From contig NZ_CALMPA010000023.1 of assembly GCF_937871615.1 (NCBI RefSeq), positions 124,001 to 188,000 of the forward strand: a stretch of DNA of 64,000 nucleotides, given 5' to 3'. A model generated the notes under the pieces. It had not been told where the DNA came from, did no database searches, and was given only the letters and a program-made list of their open reading frames with translations. Shown in pieces: positions 45,290 through 52,535 of this stretch (its first letter is position 1; each line of letters opens with the position of its first letter). The stretch comes from an uncultured Sphingomonas sp. Lineage in GTDB: Bacteria; Pseudomonadota; Alphaproteobacteria; Sphingomonadales; Sphingomonadaceae. Position numbers and translations under genes: made by a program.

Positions 45290-45557
45290 TCGCCCGCGAC
45301 GTTCACGGCACGGTATTGCTGTCGCAGAATGCCGACGATGAGATAGGCCCTTCGCACCCAGGAATACGAGTTCGGTGGCCGCTAAGGCGATCGAGGTCGC
45401 GCTATCCTGCGTCTGACCCATCCCTGCCGAAGCAGATCGGCCAGGAAGAGGTCCTAGTTCTCTAGCTGCGGCACCCTGATCGCCGCGCCGATCAAGGCGC
45501 ACACGCATTGCTTTGCCGAGGGTCTCAATCCAAGGCCAACATTTTGACGCGGCCTAT
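45290..45557. other. Non-coding or decayed stretch between convergent operons
   Basis: Three-frame reading on the minus strand gives fragments such as RRAYLIVGILRQQYRAVNVAGD interrupted by stops and shifts, so this may be the remnant of a gene. No product can be named. It separates the nuclease operon (plus) from the ubiquitin-like operon (minus). Confidence 0.4.
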
Positions 45558-45995
45558 TTAGGATTGGCTCCACCAAGATTTCAGTTTGGAAAGCAAGAGG
45601 GACGACGCTCCCGCCAATTCATCAAATACCCTCCTGATCCAGCTTGGCGGCTTTGGCACGTAGAGTTCCGCATCGCGACGATCGCGCGCTTGAACAGCTT
45701 GGATAATCTCCAGGGCCATTACAGGTGCCCATTGAACGCGGTTCGCGCTGATCCAATAATGGGAGCGGCAGGGAAAGCTCCAGTTCCCAATCGATGGTGT
45801 TAGGGACACCTTCGCCGCACGCTCTGTAATCCGCCATTTTGCCGGGTTAAGAGGCGTCACGACTTCGCGCTCACACCCGCAGCAACACAGATGTGATGCG
45901 GTCGCGTATCGCCGCGAAATATACAGGACGCCCGGTTCCAGTCGGTCCGGGATGAATTCGACGAATTCCGGCCTGAGGTGCGATGCGCCCGTCAT
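45558..45995 (-). CDS. DUF6527 family protein, ubiquitin-like operon
   Basis: This 145-residue protein has the DUF6527 pattern: FVEFIPDRLEPGVLYISRRYATASHLCCCGC near the start, then a W-rich core (WRITE, SIGNWSFPCRSHYWI). Cys37-39, Cys41 and Cys76 could bind zinc or include a reactive thiol. DUF6527 genes commonly accompany multi-ubiquitin-domain and ThiF-type E1 genes; biochemical function is not established to my knowledge. The start overlaps the E1 stop (ATGA). It is the last gene of the Ubl-E1-DUF6527 operon and the candidate for an E2-, ligase- or protease-like role. Confidence 0.8.
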   Translation of the reverse strand: MTGASHLRPEFVEFIPDRLEPGVLYISRRYATASHLCCCGCEREVVTPLNPAKWRITERAAKVSLTPSIGNWSFPCRSHYWISANRVQWAPVMALEIIQAVQARDRRDAELYVPKPPSWIRRVFDELAGASSLLLSKLKSWWSQS

Positions 45996-47164
45996 TCGGC
46001 ACCTTCGTGCACAATCTCCCCGGACCCGATCGAATAGCCGGTATAAAAGTGACCGCGCGCCTCGCGATAGACCCCGAACAGCTGCTTCCACCGCATGACG
46101 GCAAGCGAAGCGTTGAACGAGTTCAGCTCGGCGATCTGAATGTTCGTGGCGTATTCGTTGGCCCCGCCGTCATCATCGGCATAGGAGATGTGAGGCGCCG
46201 CTTCTTCGCGGGTTTCCGCCGTGCTGGTCGTCAGGCGCACGATGCCGCCGAGCTGCCCGTCATTGAGCAGTACGCCCATGCCGACGTCCACGAACGGGGT
46301 GCCGTTAGCCACCAGGCGATGAACGACGGCCCGCTTGACGGGTCCCCGGTCGAGGCAGACGAACACAAAGTCCAACCCGTCGAGCAGCGCGACATTCGCC
46401 TCGTCCAGGAAGACATCGTGCGCGACGATGCCCTTATGCATGTTCGAGTATAGAGCCGCGAAATAGGAAACTTTCTGCGGCTTGTTCTCAAGGTCTCCGA
46501 GCGACGGTGCTCCCGGCGCACGGAACGCGTTGTGCTGGGAGAAAACATCGCCGTCTATGATCCGGATTTCGGTCACCGCCGTCTTCGCGACAAGGTCCAG
46601 AATGTAAGCGCCCGTTCCGCCGAGTCCGGCGATGCCGATGCGCTGACCGGCGATCTTGCCGTTGACCGCCCCGATACCGGCGCGGCTCGTCGCCGTGTCG
46701 ACATACCTGAAGACGCAAGTATCATCGTCCGCAGGAATGGCCGGATACGTGCGCGCACCCACGCTGTCGTCCAGCTTGTGGGCCTCGCCCGCAATGCGCG
46801 CGATGTAGCTCGTCATCTTGTGATGGTAGTCGCGGTAATCCGCCTTCGCCGAAAACGTATGCTCGGCCCGGACGCCGTCGCCAAAATCCTGGGCGACGGA
46901 GCTGTTCTGGATGGCGGTGATCTTGCTGCCATCACTGTGACACGGGTGCGCGCCGGTCCAGTAGGCGACATGATCCGTCGGCTTGACGGTCTTGTCACCG
47001 GACAGCTCCAGCCGTGAAATCAGAACACCCAAACGAATGGTTGCCGACGAGTCGACATACGGAACGTCCCTGACGAGCAGGTAGCCGCCCCGTATGTCGA
47101 GGTCGTAACCCTCGTTCTGAAGCCGGAGAAGGTCCGGACTAAGAGCGATTGGTCGACGTGACAT
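45992..47164 (-). CDS. ThiF/E1-like adenylyltransferase with N-terminal DUF6791-type domain
   Basis: This is a 390-residue protein. Residues 1-165 resemble the DUF6791 module (HVAYWTGAHPCHSDGSKI, with Cys75) that precedes E1 domains in bacterial ubiquitin-like operons. Residues 172-390 form the adenylating fold: GLGGTG at 181-186, Asp204 in RIIDGD, Asn212 and Arg215 in HNAFRAP, and Lys228. Strikingly, there is no cysteine after Cys270, so the usual E1 catalytic Cys position is empty; a Thr/Ser-rich TTSTAETR segment lies in that area. It should activate the Ubl with ATP. It overlaps the Ubl gene by 26 bp and the DUF6527 gene by 4. Confidence 0.88.
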   Translation of the reverse strand: MSRRPIALSPDLLRLQNEGYDLDIRGGYLLVRDVPYVDSSATIRLGVLISRLELSGDKTVKPTDHVAYWTGAHPCHSDGSKITAIQNSSVAQDFGDGVRAEHTFSAKADYRDYHHKMTSYIARIAGEAHKLDDSVGARTYPAIPADDDTCVFRYVDTATSRAGIGAVNGKIAGQRIGIAGLGGTGAYILDLVAKTAVTEIRIIDGDVFSQHNAFRAPGAPSLGDLENKPQKVSYFAALYSNMHKGIVAHDVFLDEANVALLDGLDFVFVCLDRGPVKRAVVHRLVANGTPFVDVGMGVLLNDGQLGGIVRLTTSTAETREEAAPHISYADDDGGANEYATNIQIAELNSFNASLAVMRWKQLFGVYREARGHFYTGYSIGSGEIVHEGAE

Positions 47165-47408
47165 CGAATTCCATCCCTTCCTTGATCTTGACGGACTGGC
47201 CCTCGACGAGCGTACCCGCGGGCTTGTTGCCGTGGCCGCGTGTGTACTGGACCGTGTACTGGATGCCGTCGCCGGTCGGCGGGTTCTCGAAGGCCAGGGC
47301 GATGACCTCTTCGAAGGTCAGAACCTCCTTCTTCGGCAGCGTCTTCGGACGGCCATTGACGATAATGGTGACGGTCTTCGGCCGTTCTTCGGGGCTGGGA
47401 GCATTCAT
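47139..47408 (-). CDS. Ubiquitin-like (multiubiquitin-family) beta-grasp protein
   Basis: This 89-residue protein consists of a single beta-grasp unit of the multiubiquitin family (VTIIVNGRPKTLPKKEVLTFEE, then IQYTVQYTRG, and TLVEGQSVKIKEGMEFDVT). It ends TSTNRS and lacks the terminal Gly-Gly of ubiquitin, so either the tail is trimmed or conjugation differs. It is the first gene of the operon; its frame overlaps the E1 start. The ATG at 47408 has AAGG upstream. The divergent HTH gene shares its control region. Confidence 0.85.
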   Translation of the reverse strand: MNAPSPEERPKTVTIIVNGRPKTLPKKEVLTFEEVIALAFENPPTGDGIQYTVQYTRGHGNKPAGTLVEGQSVKIKEGMEFDVTSTNRS

Positions 47409-47455
47409 GGGTTAGCCTTTCTGGCGGACAGCCGCCGGTAGGATGCTCGGTTACA

Positions 47456-47516
47456 ATTGCGATCTAGCAATCAATTTGATATTATGATCCTTAGAATGAA
47501 ATTGCAAGTTCGCAAT
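47456..47516. promoter_or_regulatory. Two palindromic operators ATTGC-N6-GCAAT in the divergent control region
   Basis: Perfect inverted repeats occur at 47456-47471 and 47501-47516, both continuing into CAATTT on the right. Their centres are 45 bp apart (about four helical turns). Between them lies AT-rich DNA with -10-like boxes for both strands (TATTAT rightwards, CATAAT leftwards). They lie between the Ubl gene (minus) and the HTH gene (plus) and are the likely binding sites of that HTH protein. Confidence 0.7.
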
Positions 47517-47543
47517 CAATTTAATTTTCGCAACGGAGAGAGC

Positions 47544-47888
47544 ATGACCGACCGTTTTGACAGCGACGCCTTCTATGCGGCCCTGAACGCCGCGCGCCTC
47601 AGCCGTCAAAAAACCTGGAAGGACGTAGCCGAGGAGGCCGGGGTCAACGCATCCACCCTGTCCAGAATCGGTCAGGGCGCGAAGCCGGACGTCAATGGCC
47701 TAGCGGCGCTTCTGTCCTGGTCAAACCTCAAGGCAGAATTATTCATCCGGGGCGGCGAGCAGCAGGAAGCCGAGCCGATCGCCAAGATCACGGCCCTGCT
47801 CCGTGCGGACCCGAAACTATCGTCGAACAATGCCAAATTGATCGAGGAGATCGTAATCAGCACCTACAATAATCTGCGGGATAAATGA
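47544..47888 (+). CDS. XRE-type HTH repressor (CapH-like)
   Basis: This 114-residue protein has a helix-turn-helix at about residues 10-62 (WKDVAEEAGVNASTLSRIGQG as the core) and a helical C-terminal segment (residues 75-114) suited to dimerisation. CGGAGAGAG precedes the ATG at 47544. It is followed after one base by the ImmA/IrrE protease gene and faces the Ubl operon across two palindromes. By analogy with the CapH/CapP pair that controls CBASS and ImmR/ImmA of ICEBs1, it is probably a repressor cleaved by the protease on a damage signal; this is inference from arrangement. Confidence 0.85.
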   Translation: MTDRFDSDAFYAALNAARLSRQKTWKDVAEEAGVNASTLSRIGQGAKPDVNGLAALLSWSNLKAELFIRGGEQQEAEPIAKITALLRADPKLSSNNAKLIEEIVISTYNNLRDK

Positions 47889-47889
47889 G

Positions 47890-48447
47890 TTGAGCTGGCG
47901 ACGCGGATTCAAAACTGAAGCTAATCGCATCGCTCTGCGGGTACGTGCGCAGATGGGCTTGCCGCCGGAAGCGCCCATCGATCCGGTGCTGGTCTGCGAG
48001 CGCTATGATATCCAGCTTATCAAGCTCAGCGATCTCGACAGACAGTCGCCGTTCCTCAGAACCAACAACTCATGCTTTTCTGCCGTGACGGTGCCTTGCG
48101 GCCTTAACACGGCGATCGTGCACAACGACTCGCATCATCCCTATCGCCAGCGCAGCAACATCTGCCACGAACTAGCGCACTGTTTTCTAGGCCACGAATG
48201 CACTCCGCCGCTGACCCCTGAAGGCGAACGCGCCCGTGACGGCAGCGTTGAAGCCGAAGCCAACTATCTCGCGGGTACGCTGCTGCTGACCAATGAGGGG
48301 GCATGGCACGTGATGTGCCGACAGCTTGTGGCCGAAGCGCAGCATCTCTATGGCATCAGCGGCGCGATGCTCAATTACCGTCTGCGCGTAAGCGGCGCGC
48401 AAACGCGGTACAGCCGTTCCGGTGCGTATCTGCTCGGCGCGCGCTAG
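47890..48447 (+). CDS. ImmA/IrrE family metallo-endopeptidase (CapP-like)
   Basis: This 185-residue zinc protease has the HExxH site in NICHELAHCFLGHEC (residues 91-104) and a later Glu in EAEANYLAGTLLL that should be the third ligand. The preceding FSAVTVPCGLNTAIVHNDSHHPYRQRS stretch is typical of ImmA. The start is a TTG one base after the stop of the HTH gene, so the two are coupled. It likely cuts the partner repressor and so derepresses the neighbouring defence genes. Its stop overlaps, tail to tail, the stop of the subtilase gene by four bases. Confidence 0.92.
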   Translation: MSWRRGFKTEANRIALRVRAQMGLPPEAPIDPVLVCERYDIQLIKLSDLDRQSPFLRTNNSCFSAVTVPCGLNTAIVHNDSHHPYRQRSNICHELAHCFLGHECTPPLTPEGERARDGSVEAEANYLAGTLLLTNEGAWHVMCRQLVAEAQHLYGISGAMLNYRLRVSGAQTRYSRSGAYLLGAR

Positions 48448-50666
48448 GTTCTGATCGGGATTTCAATGACTGGCCGCAGCGGCTCCAACTGGGTCGCGTA
48501 TTTACGAACCACCTGGTCGTAGAAGTCGGCAATGCCCTTTGCCCGCACCGTAAGCGCCAGCGCGTAGGGCAGCTTCTCCGCGGGCGTGAAGTTTCGGCCC
48601 TCCAAGCGGGCGTTATAGTGAATGTCGAAGCAGGGATTTTGCAGGCTCGACCCGCGAAACTTGCGGGTGGCGTGCAGGCAGTTTTCCCACTTCCACGCGT
48701 CCCGCCGCAGCTCCTCCTCATCGCCGCCGGAACGGACGCTTGAGAAAAAGCTCTTGGAATCGGCGTGCAGCTGCTCCTCGTTTTTGTATTTCCCGTCGTG
48801 AGGCCGGAACGTGACGTCGAGTCCGGCGCGCGTGTAGTTGCCCGGGTGGTGGGGATCGGTAAGGCACTTGTAGGACAACGTAGCGGTGATTTCGGCGTTA
48901 CCGGCAATCCCGCCCTCCGGCAGCGGGATCGGCGCCCGGATGTATTTCGTCGGTGAAATGTCACCCTGGTAGATGACCCTGATTGTATCGTCGTCGCAGA
49001 CGACAATGTCTTCGAGCGTCTGCGCGACGCGGCCCCAGCCTATCTCCCGGTGAGAATGGTCTGACGCTTCGGTCGAATGGATCAACAGCGTGCGCACGGC
49101 AAGCAGGCCAATGCTACTGCCGAAGTGCGCTCTTATGCCTGCGCCCAGGCGCAATGTGCTGGGTGCTGCGAAGGATGTGCCGCCGGTGGCTTCAAGGGCA
49201 AGCTTGCTGCCTTCACCGACCACGAGGAACGGTCTTTGCAGCGATCCGCCGAACTGAACGAGATCGGGCTTCATCAGGCCGGGGCTTCGTCCCGGTCCGA
49301 CCGAACTGTAAGGCGCTCTGGCCCATGTCTCACCCGGTGAATCGGCGGCACCGACAGCCAGCGCATTCACGCAGTCCGACGGCACCTGCACGCGGTTGAG
49401 GCTCAGTTCTTCATCGCCTTCACCGTTGTTGCCGACCGCGACGGCGGCAAGCGTGTCCGCGCGCGCGAAGCGGTCATCAAGAACAGCGGTCCACGCGTGA
49501 ACGTCATCGTCTTCGATGGTGAGAGACGGTCCAATGCTCAGATTGACGAAGTCATAGTGTTTTTGGTCCAGCGCGCTCGTTATGCGACCAAGCACTTCAT
49601 ACAGCTCATGCAGGTTCTGGCTGGGATCGCCGTCGAGGACCCGGTAGTGATCGACATTTGAGTAGGGCTGCGGGAGCGGCTTTGACGGATCAATCGAGCC
49701 GAACAAAAACGCAGATGTCACCCCAGTTCCGTGATTGAGAAATTCGTCGACGGCGAGGCCGGTGCCGACGATTTCATAGGGTGATGCCCAGGCCGACAGG
49801 GGATGCGACGGCGGCAAGCCGCCGTCGAAGATGGCGACGTTGATCGAGGGGTCCATAGCGGCGACAGGCGGCAGCTCGACGGCGACAGAAGGAATACCGG
49901 AGGTGCGGAATGCCGGTTGCAGGACACGCAGTTGTGGCATCTGCCGGACGGCGCGGACGATGGAGAACAGGGCAATCGATTCGGCGAGCGCGGCCGGGGC
50001 CTCCAACTCGACGAAGCATAGACCGCCCGCATAGAAGCGGTGGTTCAGACGGGCGTCGACGCCGAGCCCCCGCAGATAGCTACTGAATTCCGGCAGCATG
50101 GCACGCTCGCCATCCATGCCTTCCGTATGAAGGACGACCTCGAAGACGGTGTCCCCGCGCGCGGGGATGATCCCCTTGATCTTGTCCGCAACGCTTTGGG
50201 CTTCGATCGCCTCCAGCGTCATCAGATCCTTTGCGACCTGCGTGCCTTCGACGAGGCGGCCCATGGACGACTGCCAGTTTGCAAAGGCCTGCTTCGTCCC
50301 CATGACGAAGAGTTCGGTCGTCAGGGCTTCTTCAGGTGGTCGCCCTTTGGAGCGCTGCGCGGGCGTGATGCGCCGCGGCTTGCTACCGACGGGGGTCAGG
50401 CCTGTCTGACGGAGCAGCTCCGACGGGAAATAGGACTTGGCGATGAATTCCGGGTTCAGAACAACAGCTGCCACGGCCTGACCTTGCGGACAGGCCTGAT
50501 CGGGCAAGGCCCTGATCTGACGGACGGTGTCATTGAGCATGGGTGCAAGACGGCCGCGCGCCTGCTGGAACGTATACGGCGTGATCTTCGGCCCTCCGCC
50601 CGAACGCACCACGACGTCCTGCGTGAGCCGCTCGCCCTTGCCGAGAAGGAAGTTTTGTTTAGCCAT
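48444..50666 (-). CDS. Subtilisin-like serine protease (S8), partner of the AAA ATPase
   Basis: This 740-residue cytoplasmic protein has no signal peptide. An N-terminal region of about 265 residues precedes the S8 domain. The triad is intact: Asp281 in NVAIFDGGLP, His312 in FLNHGTGVTSAF and Ser498 in ATGGTSFAAPS, with the oxyanion Asn in AVGNNGEG. A beta-rich C-terminal region (about residues 570-740) follows. The start overlaps the AAA ATPase stop by 8 bp. Similar ATPase-subtilase pairs occur in predicted conflict systems, where proteolysis of host or phage proteins is proposed. It is not established whether it also processes the nearby Ubl. Confidence 0.92.
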   Translation of the reverse strand: MAKQNFLLGKGERLTQDVVVRSGGGPKITPYTFQQARGRLAPMLNDTVRQIRALPDQACPQGQAVAAVVLNPEFIAKSYFPSELLRQTGLTPVGSKPRRITPAQRSKGRPPEEALTTELFVMGTKQAFANWQSSMGRLVEGTQVAKDLMTLEAIEAQSVADKIKGIIPARGDTVFEVVLHTEGMDGERAMLPEFSSYLRGLGVDARLNHRFYAGGLCFVELEAPAALAESIALFSIVRAVRQMPQLRVLQPAFRTSGIPSVAVELPPVAAMDPSINVAIFDGGLPPSHPLSAWASPYEIVGTGLAVDEFLNHGTGVTSAFLFGSIDPSKPLPQPYSNVDHYRVLDGDPSQNLHELYEVLGRITSALDQKHYDFVNLSIGPSLTIEDDDVHAWTAVLDDRFARADTLAAVAVGNNGEGDEELSLNRVQVPSDCVNALAVGAADSPGETWARAPYSSVGPGRSPGLMKPDLVQFGGSLQRPFLVVGEGSKLALEATGGTSFAAPSTLRLGAGIRAHFGSSIGLLAVRTLLIHSTEASDHSHREIGWGRVAQTLEDIVVCDDDTIRVIYQGDISPTKYIRAPIPLPEGGIAGNAEITATLSYKCLTDPHHPGNYTRAGLDVTFRPHDGKYKNEEQLHADSKSFFSSVRSGGDEEELRRDAWKWENCLHATRKFRGSSLQNPCFDIHYNARLEGRNFTPAEKLPYALALTVRAKGIADFYDQVVRKYATQLEPLRPVIEIPIRT

Positions 50667-51795
50667 CGCGCTTACCCCCGTTTACTTTGCGCGGACGGTT
50701 CTTGGCGGTCCGGGCGCGAATGGTTTCCCGCGCGACGCCGGTGACTTCATGGGCCGCGCGCTGCGAAAGGACCCCCGCGCTGACAAGCTCTGCCGCAAGC
50801 GCGATGCGATCGTTCTTCGTGCCGGACTTGCCGTTGACGAGCCCGACCAGATGATCGTCAAGAGGCTCACCCAGTAGTGCCGCTTTCCGGCGCACTGACT
50901 TCAGCTCGCGGTCGATATCGCTGAATGACTGTCCTTCGAGCGCGATCGTAAGCACGCTTGCCCAGCTTTCTGTCTGCGCGCTGAGCGGCGCGAGCGCGGA
51001 CATGAGATAAGCATGGATAGCTTCGCGATCCGGAAGCGGAAACTCCAGCGCCAAATCAAAGCGTCTCCAGATCGCCGGGTCCAGCAGGTCCGGGTGATTG
51101 GTGGCGGAAACCAGTAGTCCTGTGGAAGGCCAGTCGTCGACTTGCTGGATAAGCACGGTGACGAGGCGCTTCAGCTCCCCGATTTCTCCGCGGTCGTCGC
51201 GACGCTTGGCGATGGCATCAAGCTCATCGAGCAGCAGCACGCAATCCAGCGTCTTGGCATAATCGAGAACATGCCGCAGGTTGGTACCTGTACGGCCCAA
51301 ATAGCTGCTCATCACGGCAGCCAGATCGAGAATGAGAAGAGGCCTGTTGAGCTCGCGGGCAAGCCAGCGCGCCGCAAGCGTCTTGCCTACACCGGGAGCC
51401 CCTGTGAACAGAACGGTACGGCTCGGTTCAAGACCAGCTTTCTGAAGGCTCTCGATCCCTTTGCGTTCAGCCACAAGGGCATCGAGCGCTGCCTGTACCG
51501 TACCGGAATAGACCGGCTCGTGGTCCAACACCGGATGCTCTTCAATCCGCAACAGATGGAAGCGGGTATCGACATCGACGGGAAGGACGGCCTCCGTCTG
51601 CCGCCGCAGCGGCGAGGCGCGTGTGGGCGACTCGCGCAACAGAGAGGCGAGTGCAGTCGCCATGGTAGGTGCATTGTCCCGATAGCCTTTGGCAAAGCGA
51701 TGGAGGAGCGCCATCACGTCTTGCGGCCGCCCGGACAGCGCCACGCGCGCCAGATGCACCATATCTTTTTCGAGCTTGTTCTCTGCTGTTGCCAC
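50659..51795 (-). CDS. AAA family ATPase, partner of the subtilase
   Basis: This 378-residue protein has about 120 helical N-terminal residues and then one AAA module: Walker A GAPGVGKT (132-139), Walker B LLLDELDA with Asp190-Glu191, sensor-1 in SATNHPDLLD and an arginine finger in WRRFDLALEF. It ends with a short helix-turn-helix-like tail (SQRAAHEVTGVARETIRARTAK) and basic residues, suggesting nucleic-acid contact. The GTG at 51795 has AGAAGG 6 nt upstream; open sequence further upstream lacks features. Translationally coupled to the S8 gene, it probably remodels or delivers substrates to it. Confidence 0.88.
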   Translation of the reverse strand: MATAENKLEKDMVHLARVALSGRPQDVMALLHRFAKGYRDNAPTMATALASLLRESPTRASPLRRQTEAVLPVDVDTRFHLLRIEEHPVLDHEPVYSGTVQAALDALVAERKGIESLQKAGLEPSRTVLFTGAPGVGKTLAARWLARELNRPLLILDLAAVMSSYLGRTGTNLRHVLDYAKTLDCVLLLDELDAIAKRRDDRGEIGELKRLVTVLIQQVDDWPSTGLLVSATNHPDLLDPAIWRRFDLALEFPLPDREAIHAYLMSALAPLSAQTESWASVLTIALEGQSFSDIDRELKSVRRKAALLGEPLDDHLVGLVNGKSGTKNDRIALAAELVSAGVLSQRAAHEVTGVARETIRARTAKNRPRKVNGGKRDG

Positions 51796-52118
51796 GCGCC
51801 GCCTTCTCCAACTTGGGACATGGGCAGCATATTCTACGATGGAAGACTTTCCAATACGACAATTTGTTTTTCTTCCACTAATCGTATAATTTATTGATAT
51901 CATTATATATTTTTTGGAAGAAAGTGCCAAATGGGCCTTTGGCCTTTCTAGTCGATGGGCTCCGCCTCGTGGCAGGCAAAGGAGGCGGGGCAATATCCCC
52001 GACCTTCCGAGTAGCTGAGAGTGAACCTTTTCGTAGGCCCCCGCGCCTGACGATGGTCCATCCGTAGACCATATAAATGACATATGAGCTGTTTATGAAC
52101 CAATTCGCAATGCGTGGG
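51796..52118. other. Gene-free control region between AAA ATPase and hipBA
   Basis: There is no credible gene. The leftward part is AT-rich (51850-51925) and presumably holds the promoter of the ATPase-subtilase operon. A palindrome ATGGTC-N8-GACCAT lies at 52053-52072, close to the hipBA promoter, and is a possible additional operator. Confidence 0.5.
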
Positions 52119-52190
52119 TTGCTACAGTCGACGGCCCGCCTATAATGATCCATTAATGGGCCGTGAAATCAATTTGCGGGCCATTTATGG
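52119..52190 (+). promoter_or_regulatory. hipBA promoter with palindromic operators
   Basis: A near-consensus promoter has TTGCTA (52119-52124), a 16-bp spacer and TATAAT (52141-52146). Immediately downstream are CCATTAATGG (52150-52159) and CCATTTATGG (52181-52190), centred 31 bp (three turns) apart and overlapping the expected transcription start. They are likely sites for autorepression by the HipB-like protein that begins at 52200. Confidence 0.65.
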
Positions 52191-52199
52191 ACCAGATCA

Positions 52200-52535
52200 A
52201 TGGCAAAGCCAGAAACAAGGGCCTATTCCTCCTACAGCCGCGACGCGCTGAAGCTGCTGGCCCAGATGATCCGGCGCGCGCGGATCGAGCGGAAGCTGAC
52301 CACCCAGGAGCTCGCGGACCGCGCGGGGATCTCCCGCGGTCTCGTTCAGAGAATCGAGCGCGGCGACCCCGGCTCCGCAATCGGCGCGGTATTCGAGACC
52401 GCCGCCATTGTCGGGGTGCGCCTGTTCGATGCCGATCAACCGACGATGGCGGCTCATCTGTCCGCGAACAATGCCACGCTCGCCTTGCTGCCCAAATCAG
52501 TGCGCCCCTCGGGAAAGGTGAAGGATGACTTCTGA
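52200..52535 (+). CDS. hipB-like: HipB-like antitoxin, XRE family
   Basis: This 111-residue DNA-binding antitoxin has its HTH at about residues 18-70 (KLLAQMIRRARIERK, then LTTQELADRAGISRGLVQRIERG). The C-terminal tail (residues 80-111) is of the length that contacts HipA in known complexes. It overlaps hipA by 11 bp. It should bind its kinase partner and repress its own promoter through the two palindromes just upstream. Confidence 0.88.
   Translation: MAKPETRAYSSYSRDALKLLAQMIRRARIERKLTTQELADRAGISRGLVQRIERGDPGSAIGAVFETAAIVGVRLFDADQPTMAAHLSANNATLALLPKSVRPSGKVKDDF

Noticed and set aside
45290-45557. Possible gene remnant between the two convergent island operons
   Set aside because: Fragments on the minus strand are interrupted and match no family that I can name, so no pseudogene is claimed.
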